DNA from: an uncultured Parvimonas sp.
GTDB taxonomy: Bacteria; Bacillota; Clostridia; Tissierellales; Peptoniphilaceae
DNA: 8,345 nucleotides
Reading direction: 5' to 3'
Assembly: GCA_902470455.1 (NCBI GenBank)
Contig: CABRGI010000028.1
Coordinates: 1-8,345, forward strand
In this document: positions 1 through 4,892 of the stretch, piece by piece
How positions within the stretch are numbered: the first letter of the stretch is position 1
Layout: every line of letters starts with the position of its first letter
The notes under the pieces: generated by a model
Seen by the model: only the letters and a program-made list of their open reading frames with translations
What the model was told of the DNA's origin: nothing
Databases searched by the model: none
Program-made: the position numbers and the translations under genes

Positions 1-264
1 ATTTTTTGCCTCTTCCTTATTTTTCATATTAGGTAAATACTCATAAATACCTTCCATTTTGCTAATATGTTTAATTATCTTATCTTCACTTTCAATATAC
101 TCATAGATAACAGTTGCATTAAATCCTTTTCTTACTTCTTTAACATATACCTTTGTTGCTGTATTTCCAGTAGTTTTTGTATTTTGTTTGTTTGAACAAG
201 CTGTTGAGAATACTACAACTAATAACATTGCTAATGACAATAAAATATTTCTTATTCTTTTCAT
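1..264 (-). CDS. YehR/DUF1307-type lipoprotein, partial (C-terminus off the left edge)
   Basis: Only the first 88 codons are in the window and the frame stays open to base 1. Read from the sequence, the product begins with a lipoprotein signal peptide: basic MKRIRN, a hydrophobic LLSLAMLLVVV core, and the lipobox STAC with the acylated cysteine at residue 23. A short Lys/Thr/Asn linker follows, then a segment with the pattern YIESEDKIIK and EGIYEYLP. This matches the start of the mature domain in the copies at 421-894 and 1673-2149. The start is supported by GGAGGG four bases upstream of the ATG and by a promoter at 296-324. The family is inferred from resemblance to E. coli YehR (DUF1307), whose function is not established. 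The protein is expected on the outer face of the cytoplasmic membrane. It is the last visible member of a four-gene lipoprotein array. Confidence 0.85.
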   Translation of the reverse strand, partial: MKRIRNILLSLAMLLVVVFSTACSNKQNTKTTGNTATKVYVKEVRKGFNATVIYEYIESEDKIIKHISKMEGIYEYLPNMKNKEEAKN

Positions 265-295
265 TTTTCCCTCCATACAGAAATGCCTCTAAATA

Positions 296-324
296 ATTTT
301 ACCATACAAGCAAATTTTTTTAAA
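296..324 (-). promoter_or_regulatory. Extended -10 promoter for the partial lipoprotein gene
   Basis: Reading the minus strand, the -35 is TTTAAA (319-324), the spacer is 17 bases and the -10 is TAAAAT (296-301), preceded by TGG, which makes an extended -10. The design matches the promoters at 926-954 and 2180-2208 in front of the paralogous genes, but the -35 is weaker and the A/T-tract spacer is partly degraded. The predicted leader is about 25 bases. Confidence 0.6.
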
Positions 325-375
325 CCTGTAAAAGCTTTAACCCTTTTTAAAAGTCTAAAAATCTATTATTTAAAC

Positions 376-407
376 AAAAAAAGATAGTATAAATATACTA
401 CCTTTTT
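376..407 (-). terminator. Rho-independent terminator of the 421-894 lipoprotein gene
   Basis: A 14-base inverted repeat (arms 378-391 and 394-407) begins 13 bases after the stop codon. Read on the minus strand it is GGTAGTATA..TATACTATC flanked by A and T runs, with a single G-U pair, and ends in a run of seven T. The A run on the other side could also let it act on plus-strand transcripts, but no plus-strand gene is present. Confidence 0.7.
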
Positions 408-420
408 ATTCTAAAATTTT

Positions 421-894
421 CTATTTTTGTTCTGTATATCCTTGTTTTAACAATCCTTCTTCAGTCTTTTTTAAACTTACTTTTACTTTAGTAGGATCTT
501 GGAAATTTGGTCCAAATAGTTTCTTAGCTTGTTCAAAATCAAGATTTGTATAGTCAATTTCTAAATCTTCAACAAATTTATCATCTTGATAATCTATAGA
601 TTGTTTTATACCTTTAATTCCTTGATAATTTTTTGCAACAGGATCTAATAATTTTTGTGCAGCTTCTTTACTATTTGCTTTTGGTAATTGAGCGTAAACA
701 CCAACATTTTGAGTATTTTGTTTTAAAATTTTATCTTCCTTTTCAATATAGGTATAGGTAATAGTAGTTTTTATACCATTTTTATCAAGTACAAAAGTTT
801 TTGTTGAAGTAGCTTCTTTGTCAGAACATGCTGTTGCCAAAACTACAACAAAAAGCATTGCAATTGATAATAGAATATTTTTTATTTTTTTCAT
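421..894 (-). CDS. YehR/DUF1307 family lipoprotein
   Basis: The product has 157 residues, close to the roughly 150 of E. coli YehR. The signal peptide has basic MKKIKN, the hydrophobic stretch ILLSIAMLFVVVLA and lipobox ATAC with Cys23. The mature domain follows the YehR layout: a first strand TFVLDKNGIKTTITYTYIEK, the EDKILKQ turn, an AAQKLLDPVAKNYQGIKGI helix, then DKFVEDLEIDYTNLDFEQAKKLFG, ending GYTEQK. GGAGG lies a few bases before the ATG. The gene has its own promoter (926-954) and terminator (376-407), so it looks monocistronic. It is the closest relative of 1673-2149, and similarity to that gene extends upstream through the leader and promoter. The role is unknown; a surface-anchored binding or envelope function is only inference. 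Confidence 0.9.
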   Translation of the reverse strand: MKKIKNILLSIAMLFVVVLATACSDKEATSTKTFVLDKNGIKTTITYTYIEKEDKILKQNTQNVGVYAQLPKANSKEAAQKLLDPVAKNYQGIKGIKQSIDYQDDKFVEDLEIDYTNLDFEQAKKLFGPNFQDPTKVKVSLKKTEEGLLKQGYTEQK

Positions 895-925
895 AATCTT
901 CCTCCTTAATAAATATTTATGGTTA

Positions 926-954
926 ATTCTATCATATTAAAAAAATTTTTTCAA
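926..954 (-). promoter_or_regulatory. Extended -10 promoter of the 421-894 lipoprotein gene
   Basis: On the minus strand the -35 is TTGAAA (949-954), the spacer is 17 bases of A-tract then T-tract, and the -10 is TAGAAT (926-931) preceded by TGA. The sequence from the -35 to the ribosome site is nearly the same as in front of 1673-2149, including an AAATATTTAT leader block before GGAGG. That points to duplication of gene and promoter together. Confidence 0.75.
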
Positions 955-968
955 CATTTCTAAAATCT

Positions 969-1020
969 AAATATACTATATTATAAATTTTTTGAAAAAT
1001 AGTATATTTTAAACTATTTA
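969..1020. repeat. AT-rich three-arm inverted-repeat element, copy 1
   Basis: Three arms can pair in two exclusive ways: 969-979 with 999-1009 (11 bases perfect), or 997-1003 with 1013-1019 (7 bases). The loop carries TTTTTTGAAAAATA and the element ends in AAACTATTTACA. A similar layout with the same core words occurs at 8168-8202. It lies just upstream of the 926-954 promoter. Function unknown. Confidence 0.45.
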
Positions 1021-1023
1021 CAA

Positions 1024-1094
1024 AAAAAGAACCTCCCCTTTTAACGATGTTCCGAATCCGGTGGGTGCTCGATAATCGTGTTATTTCACAATGA
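1024..1094. other. GC-richer intergenic island between terminator and promoter
   Basis: This stretch is much richer in G and C than the flanking intergenic DNA and holds small dyads (CGAT-T-ATCG and CCG-AATC-CGG). On the minus strand it follows the 1098-1121 terminator directly and ends in a run of seven T (1022-1028). Its first bases on that strand, ATTGTGAAATAACA, recur after the hairpin at 2357-2381 on the plus strand. No open frame or recognised RNA was found in it. It may be a dispersed intergenic repeat or the remains of a small RNA. Confidence 0.35.
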
Positions 1095-1121
1095 AAAAGG
1101 TCAATGAAAAATCATTGACCT
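1094..1121 (-). terminator. Rho-independent terminator after 1144-1632
   Basis: On the minus strand there is a perfect 10-base stem AGGTCAATGA/TCATTGACCT (arms 1112-1121 and 1098-1107) with a 4-base loop, followed by TTTTC. It starts 22 bases after the stop codon of 1144-1632 and would end the two-gene transcript that starts at 2208. Confidence 0.85.
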
Positions 1122-1143
1122 CTTATACTCTTATCAAATAATA

Positions 1144-1632
1144 TTATTTTTCTTTAAAGCCTGCTTCTAAAAGGCTTTTTTCAAGTTCTTTAAAACTTTT
1201 AATCTTCTTCAAGCCTTCTTCAAGCTCCCCTGAAGATTTTTCAGAAACTTTTCCACCAAAAGAACCCGCTAATTGTTTTAGTTTTTCAGGATCTATTTTA
1301 TTTAAGTCAATACTAACTTTTATAGTAGCATCACTATCACCATAATCAACGTCTAATTTAACTCCTTCAATGTTTCCTATGATACCAGTTACCATAGAAA
1401 ACATTAATTTTGCTTGTTCTTTGTTTTCTATTTTTAATGATTTATAAGACATTTTAGCATCAATATTAATTGAATTTACTGTGTCATCTTTGTACTTAAC
1501 CTTTACTGTCATTTCAGTTCCATCTTCTGACTTATAAAAAGATTTACTCTTTTCTCCGCCACCACAAGCTACCAATAATACAATTGAAAAAACCAAGATA
1601 AAGCTTGTTAATACTTTTTTAAAATTTTTCAT
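1144..1632 (-). CDS. Divergent YehR/DUF1307-like lipoprotein
   Basis: The product has 162 residues. The signal peptide has MKNFKK, a hydrophobic LTSFILVFSIVLLV core and lipobox LVAC with Cys23, followed by GGG. The mature part shares the family layout with few identical residues: FYKSEDGTEMTVKVKYKDD, a central KEQAKLMFSMVTGIIGNIEGV helix, LDVDYGD, IDLNKIDPEKLKQLAG, and an ending LEAGFKEK that resembles the AAGFKE end of E. coli YehR. A Ser/Gly/Glu/Lys insertion (KVSEKSSGELEEGLKK) precedes the last helix. It lies 40 bases after 1673-2149 with a good AAGGAGG site and no clear promoter, so the two are probably co-transcribed. DUF1307 membership is an inference; lipoprotein status is well supported. 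Function unknown. Confidence 0.87.
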   Translation of the reverse strand: MKNFKKVLTSFILVFSIVLLVACGGGEKSKSFYKSEDGTEMTVKVKYKDDTVNSINIDAKMSYKSLKIENKEQAKLMFSMVTGIIGNIEGVKLDVDYGDSDATIKVSIDLNKIDPEKLKQLAGSFGGKVSEKSSGELEEGLKKIKSFKELEKSLLEAGFKEK

Positions 1633-1672
1633 AGCCTACCTCCTTATAATCATAATAATAAATAAACTAATA

Positions 1673-2149
1673 TTATTTTTGTTCTTTAAATCCTTGTGAG
1701 ATTACCATTTCAGCACTTTTTTCCATACTAACCTTAGTTTTAGTAGGATCTCCTGAGAAAGACATTCCTGGAAGTGTTTTTGCCTTTTCATAATCAAAGT
1801 CTGTATATTCTACTTCAACATCTTCAACAAATTTTTCATCTGTAATTTCAAGTGTTTCTTTTAGACCTTTAATTCCTTGGTATTGTTTAGAAAAAGCTTG
1901 TAGTTGTTGTTTAAGCTTTTCAATATCTTGACCTTTAAATGCTGAAAATGGACCTTCTGTTTTACTAGTTTGTTTAACAACTTTGTCTTCCTTTTCGATA
2001 TAATGATAAACTACAGTTGTCTTAACTCCATTTGTTTCTCTAACAAAAGTTCTTGTAACAGTAGTAGCTTCTTTACTAGAACAAGCTGTTGCTAATACTA
2101 CAACAAATAACATAGCTAAAGATAAACCAATCTTTTTTAATTTTTTCAT
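1673..2149 (-). CDS. YehR/DUF1307 family lipoprotein
   Basis: The product has 158 residues. The signal peptide LSLAMLFVVVLATAC, with Cys23, is almost identical to that of 421-894, and the following SSKEAT matches its SDKEAT. The mature domain shows RTFVRETNGVKTTVVYHYIEK, EDKVVKQ, a KQYQGIKGLKETLEI segment, then DEKFVEDVEVEYTDFDYEKAKTLPG and the C-terminal QGFKEQK. The central helix region (FKGQDIEKLKQQLQAFSKQ) differs most from 421-894. GGAGG lies six bases before the ATG. It is the first gene of a probable two-gene unit with 1144-1632, driven by the promoter at 2180-2208. Placement on the outer membrane face is inferred from the signal. The molecular function of the family is not known. Confidence 0.9.
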   Translation of the reverse strand: MKKLKKIGLSLAMLFVVVLATACSSKEATTVTRTFVRETNGVKTTVVYHYIEKEDKVVKQTSKTEGPFSAFKGQDIEKLKQQLQAFSKQYQGIKGLKETLEITDEKFVEDVEVEYTDFDYEKAKTLPGMSFSGDPTKTKVSMEKSAEMVISQGFKEQK

Positions 2150-2179
2150 AAAGTACCTCCGTATAAATATTTGTAACTT

Positions 2180-2208
2180 ATTTTACCATATTAAAAAATT
2201 TTTATCAA
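2180..2208 (-). promoter_or_regulatory. Extended -10 promoter for the 1673-2149 / 1144-1632 pair
   Basis: On the minus strand the -35 is TTGATA (2203-2208), the 17-base spacer is an A4-T6 tract then AATATGG, and the -10 is TAAAAT (2180-2185) with TGG making it extended. It closely matches 926-954. The leader is about 25 bases and holds the same AAATATTTAT block before GGAGG. Confidence 0.75.
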
Positions 2209-2218
2209 ACATTTTTTA

Positions 2219-2356
2219 ACACTTTTTTATAAAAAACGTGTAATTTAAGAGCTTTATCATTTTGATTTTTATTATCTTTAGTAATGTTTTAATTTTTAAG
2301 TAATTTAACTCATTTCGTGGTTTGTAAGTTAATTTGCTAAAGTAAATATTTGTTTT
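2219..2356. other. AT-rich intergenic stretch with dyads, no gene seen
   Basis: Together with 2357-2446 this separates the lipoprotein array from lemA. It holds an imperfect hairpin at 2219-2241 (ACAC and six T against six A and GTGT, one bulged base), directly upstream of the 2180-2208 promoter. It also holds a longer imperfect dyad bounded by CTTTAG (2276-2281) and CTAAAG (2337-2342). An open frame on the minus strand (2216-2425) has no ribosome site and runs through the terminator, so it is not called. Confidence 0.4.
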
Positions 2357-2381
2357 AAAAGCACCCTTTTGGGTGCTTTTT
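2357..2381. terminator. Hairpin terminator after lemA (bidirectional, better T-run on plus strand)
   Basis: A perfect 10-base stem AAAAGCACCC/GGGTGCTTTT has a 4-base loop. It lies 66 bases after the lemA stop and is the only strong hairpin there, so it most likely ends the gltX-DUF2207-lemA transcript. Read on the minus strand the stem's last four T are followed by AAAAC. On the plus strand it is followed by TATTG after five T. The longer T-run is thus on the strand that has no upstream gene in view. Confidence 0.75.
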
Positions 2382-2413
2382 ATTGTGAAACAACAAGGTT
2401 CCCAGAAACCCCC

Positions 2414-2426
2414 GATGCAAAGCATC
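2414..2426. repeat. Short perfect hairpin GATGC-AAA-GCATC
   Basis: A 5-base stem with a 3-base loop in the GC-richer segment 2390-2430, between the lemA stop and its terminator. A second short dyad, GTAGCTC (2437-2443) with GAGCTAC (2464-2470), spans the lemA stop codon. Either could stabilise the 3' end of the lemA mRNA, but this is conjecture. Confidence 0.35.
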
Positions 2427-2446
2427 TTGGAAAGGTGTAGCTCTTA

Positions 2447-2995
2447 TTAATTCCAGCTCGGAGGAGCTACTTTTTCTTCAGTATTTTTGAAGTATTCATA
2501 TTCAGTGAATCCTAACATTCTTGCAACTAATACAACAGGAAATACTAACATAGTTCTGTTAAATTTAGTAACAGTGTCATTATAAATCATTCTGGAATTT
2601 TTAACATCTTGTTCATAAGAGTCAATTTTATCCATTGTATTTAGATACAATGTATTTGCCTTCAAGTCAGGATATGCTTCAACAACAACAGCAAGTCTAG
2701 AAAGTGCTTGAGTAAACATATTATCATCCGCTTCAATATCTTTTACTGTACTACTACTGTTTACACTACCTCTTGCTTGAATAACTTTTTCTAATGTTTC
2801 AGCTTCATGAGCAGAATAATTTTTAGTTGCATCAATTAAAGATCTTAATGCATCCCATCTTGATTCAACATTTGCAGCTATTTGTCCCATAGCGTTTTTT
2901 ACCATTTCTCTAAGTCTTATTAATCTATTATAGCTTGACATAAGCCATAATCCTAAAACGACTACTATTGCGAGAACAACAAGTAATACTTTCAT
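2447..2995 (-). CDS. lemA: LemA family membrane protein
   Basis: The product has 182 residues, the usual LemA size. An N-terminal membrane anchor (LLVVLAIVVVLGLWLM, about residues 3-19) is followed directly by the family signature YNRLIRLREMVKNAMGQI, then VESRWDALRSLIDATKNYSAHEAETLEKVIQARG. In most LemA proteins this reads like YNxLVxLRxxVxxAWSQI...RRxDLIPNLVxxVKxYxxHE. The rest is helical, with AVVVEAYPDLKAN and a C-terminal YNDTVTKFNRTMLVFPVVLVARMLGF, both characteristic of the family. AAGGAG lies ahead of the ATG. It follows the 3045-4766 DUF2207 gene by 49 bases on the same strand, and no strong promoter is seen in the gap, so co-transcription is likely. LemA proteins form an extracytoplasmic helical domain on the membrane; their biochemical role is unsettled. 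Their repeated pairing with DUF2207 proteins suggests a joint complex. Confidence 0.93.
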   Translation of the reverse strand: MKVLLVVLAIVVVLGLWLMSSYNRLIRLREMVKNAMGQIAANVESRWDALRSLIDATKNYSAHEAETLEKVIQARGSVNSSSTVKDIEADDNMFTQALSRLAVVVEAYPDLKANTLYLNTMDKIDSYEQDVKNSRMIYNDTVTKFNRTMLVFPVVLVARMLGFTEYEYFKNTEEKVAPPSWN

Positions 2996-3044
2996 AATTT
3001 TCTCCTTTCTAAATAGATATTTTATTATATTAAGTTAATACCCA

Positions 3045-4766
3045 TTATCTAGTTCCACCACCGGAACCACCACCGAAGGATCCACCGCCACCTCCGATAC
3101 TTGTAAATCCTCCTCCGCCACCGGAAGTATAAGAGCTTTGAACACTTCTAGTATAAGCAGATAAGAAGTTATTTGAAAATACATGAGAATAAAGCATCGC
3201 AGTATGCAATGAATTAACATCTAAATCATAATTTTCTAAAAACTCTGGTGATAATTTCTTTAATTGTTTTTCAACTACCTGTGCAACATCATAAAGTGTA
3301 GCATAAATTAGCAAATCTTTCCAAACTTTAATTTCAGAAACTTCTCTTTCACTCAGCAATGAAAAATCTTTTAAATAATTATAATATTTAATCAAATTCT
3401 CTGTAAATTTCTTTCCATTTTCATTATAAGTATATGTCCATTTACCTTTACTATTATTTTCAAGAAGGTTATTATTTCTTGCATAAGTTAAAGACTCTTG
3501 TTTCATAGACTCCTGTAAAGATTTGAAAGAATTTTGATTACTTGTCTTTTTTAAATAATTAGTAAATTCATTTTCTTGTAAAATTTCATCATCTCTAGCT
3601 GCTTTTACAACCATAGTAAATAATTTTCTCTCAGTAGTTGTTTCAAAGTCGTATTCTATATTATTATTAATTTTTAAAGATAAAATATTCTTCTTAAAAA
3701 TCAATCCTGATTCTTCAGTCATAGGTATCAATACTTTTCCTTGAATCCATTTTAGAAAATATGCTCTAATTATAGACTCTGAACCATCAAATCCTGCACT
3801 TTTTAAAATAAAAGCTAATTTCCACCATTCTTTCTCAGGGATATCTCTATAATATTCGCCTTCGAAATCTCCCCTTCTATGTCCACCTTTCAATTTCTTA
3901 TTTGCAGAAGAAGCTGCTCCTGCACTAAAAAGCGCTATCGTTAAAAATACAATAAATTTTACAATAGTTCTATAAGGAAGACTTGTTTTGTTTTTTGTTG
4001 TATTTTTCTTATAATCTGAACCTTTAAAAGCTAAATCTTGATAATATGAAAAGTCTTTATTTATTTTTTCTCCAGAAATAATTTCACCTTTATTCAACTG
4101 AACTAAAATTGTAACATAATTAGAACTTGAAAGACTATTTAAGCTGTTAAAAATTATATTCCCGTCTATAAATTCAATCTTTCCTTTATTACCAAAAGCC
4201 CATATTTTAGAATTAGTATTATCAAACTTTCCTTCCTCCTTAGAAATAGTAATCTTAACTTCTTTTGGAGCAGCACTTAGTCCGTCATTTACAAATTTCC
4301 AAAAAATCATATCTGAATCATTTAAAAGTTTTATAAAATTTGTTACCCTGTACCTCAATACAAAAGTCTTCCTTTGATATTCTCCAAATCCAAAACAGAG
4401 TTCATAACCATTTGAAGTTTTTAAAACTCCTGATTTGCCAGATTTTTCCTGTCTGCTCTTTTTTGTATTCCAATTTTCTAAACTTTCATAGGGAATTTCT
4501 TTCCCGTTTTGTATTTCAGAAACCTTAAAATTAACTATTTTACTTGTTCCAAGATTTCCTATAGGAATATAGTATTCAGTACCTTTTGATGGCTGAAAAT
4601 CCATAATACTTTCAATATCAGCACTTCCATCCTTGTTAATTCTAACTTTAATATCATTTTTATAAAATGTATCTGCAAAAGAATTATTGGACCGTATTGT
4701 CAAAAAGCCTAATAGTATAAGCGAAAATATAAAAATTTTTTTTACAAAATTTCTAAGATTTTTCAT
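3045..4766 (-). CDS. DUF2207 domain membrane protein, distal copy (Gly/Ser tail)
   Basis: The product has 573 residues. Order: signal peptide (basic MKNLRNFVKK, hydrophobic core, likely cut after SFA at residue 31); extracytoplasmic beta-rich DUF2207 domain (about 32-255) opening FYKNDIKVRINKDGSADI and including YELCFGFGEYQRKTFVLRYRVTNF; one membrane helix (about 265-287); a cytosolic domain (about 300-545) starting GDFEGEYYRDIPEKEWWKL; and a low-complexity Gly/Ser tail ending SFGGGSGGGTR. Such tails are typical of DUF2207 proteins near lemA. It is a clear paralog of 4893-6590, strongest in the N-terminal domain and weakest around the membrane helix and the following linker. The start has only a modest site (AGAGAG). 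A promoter at 4795-4823 may give it expression independent of gltX. The family has no proven biochemical activity; partnership with the adjacent LemA is inferred from context. Confidence 0.92.
   Translation of the reverse strand: MKNLRNFVKKIFIFSLILLGFLTIRSNNSFADTFYKNDIKVRINKDGSADIESIMDFQPSKGTEYYIPIGNLGTSKIVNFKVSEIQNGKEIPYESLENWNTKKSRQEKSGKSGVLKTSNGYELCFGFGEYQRKTFVLRYRVTNFIKLLNDSDMIFWKFVNDGLSAAPKEVKITISKEEGKFDNTNSKIWAFGNKGKIEFIDGNIIFNSLNSLSSSNYVTILVQLNKGEIISGEKINKDFSYYQDLAFKGSDYKKNTTKNKTSLPYRTIVKFIVFLTIALFSAGAASSANKKLKGGHRRGDFEGEYYRDIPEKEWWKLAFILKSAGFDGSESIIRAYFLKWIQGKVLIPMTEESGLIFKKNILSLKINNNIEYDFETTTERKLFTMVVKAARDDEILQENEFTNYLKKTSNQNSFKSLQESMKQESLTYARNNNLLENNSKGKWTYTYNENGKKFTENLIKYYNYLKDFSLLSEREVSEIKVWKDLLIYATLYDVAQVVEKQLKKLSPEFLENYDLDVNSLHTAMLYSHVFSNNFLSAYTRSVQSSYTSGGGGGFTSIGGGGGSFGGGSGGGTR
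3055..3125 (-). repeat. Gly-codon low-complexity tract at the 3' end of the distal DUF2207 gene
   Basis: This stretch of GGn codons encodes the glycine-rich tail and is far richer in G and C than its surroundings. In the mRNA it contains repeated GGAGG- and GGTGG-like words that resemble ribosome-binding sites. The matching tract of the proximal copy (about 4899-4970) has GAT/GAC codons at several of these Gly positions. Confidence 0.6.
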
Positions 4767-4794
4767 AAGCTCTCTATACCAACCTTCTTAAGAT

Positions 4795-4823
4795 ATATTA
4801 TTTGCAAAACTTGTATTTGTCAA
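4795..4823 (-). promoter_or_regulatory. Promoter for the distal DUF2207 gene and lemA
   Basis: On the minus strand a perfect -35 TTGACA (4818-4823) is followed by a 17-base spacer and TAATAT (4795-4800; four of six consensus bases). The leader would be about 22 bases. The promoter lies inside a stretch similar to part of gltX, and an inverted repeat is centred on the -35. Confidence 0.6.
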
Positions 4824-4847
4824 ATAAGACTTAACAAGTTTTGCAAA
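4801..4847. repeat. 14-base perfect inverted repeat centred on a -35 box
   Basis: TTTGCAAAACTTGT (4801-4814) is repeated inverted as ACAAGTTTTGCAAA (4834-4847) across 19 bases. The centre falls next to the -35 hexamer at 4818-4823. One arm occupies most of the promoter spacer; the other lies just upstream. It could be an operator dyad or an RNA hairpin in transcripts from gltX. There is no T-run after it, so it is not a typical terminator. Confidence 0.7.
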
Positions 4848-4865
4848 TTTTGATACTTCTAATTT

Positions 4866-4890
4866 TATTTATATAGTATTTGTTATACTA
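4866..4890 (-). terminator. Weak AT hairpin after the proximal DUF2207 stop
   Basis: A 6-base stem TAGTAT/ATACTA with a 5-base loop lies directly after the stop codon, followed on the minus strand by TATAAATAAAATT. It is weak and lacks an uninterrupted T-run; at most it would cause partial termination or protect the 3' end. Confidence 0.3.
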
Positions 4891-4892
4891 CA

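Larger units (their letters stand above)
4785..4859 (-). pseudogene. Relic of an internal gltX fragment
   Basis: On the minus strand, 4821-4859 matches gltX 7003-7041 at 33 of 39 bases without gaps, including 16 consecutive identical bases. In the gltX frame it reads EVSKFAKLVKSYL against EVSELAKLVKPYL (gltX residues 338-350). Weaker agreement continues in the same frame for about 12 more codons (SFANNIS then a stop, against GFIKEDIC). It sits on the expected strand and directly upstream of the second DUF2207 copy, as gltX is for the first. I infer that the duplication took along gltX sequence, most of which has since been lost, including the last 120 or so codons of gltX. Confidence 0.55.

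Noticed and set aside
1040..1070. tRNA-like word (TTCCGAATCC) suggesting a tRNA 3' half
   Set aside because: The T-loop has an extra base, the flanking stems do not pair as a T-arm or acceptor, and there is no upstream tRNA body.
2216..2425. Open frame of 69 codons on the minus strand
   Set aside because: It has no ribosome site, crosses the 2357-2381 terminator hairpin and has no family-like features; it is an artefact of the intergenic DNA.
2997..3044. Separate promoter for lemA (TATAAT present in the gap)
   Set aside because: There is a TATAAT word on the minus strand but no acceptable -35 at 16-18 bases, so co-transcription with the DUF2207 gene is the simpler reading.
3035..3220. Open frame of 61 codons on the minus strand
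   Set aside because: It lies in another frame inside the 3' end of the distal DUF2207 gene, whose reading frame is clearly the real one.
4340..4528. Plus-strand open frames inside the DUF2207 and gltX genes (also 5051-5248, 5922-6104, 7666-7887)
   Set aside because: All are antisense to well-supported genes, without ribosome sites or recognisable protein features.
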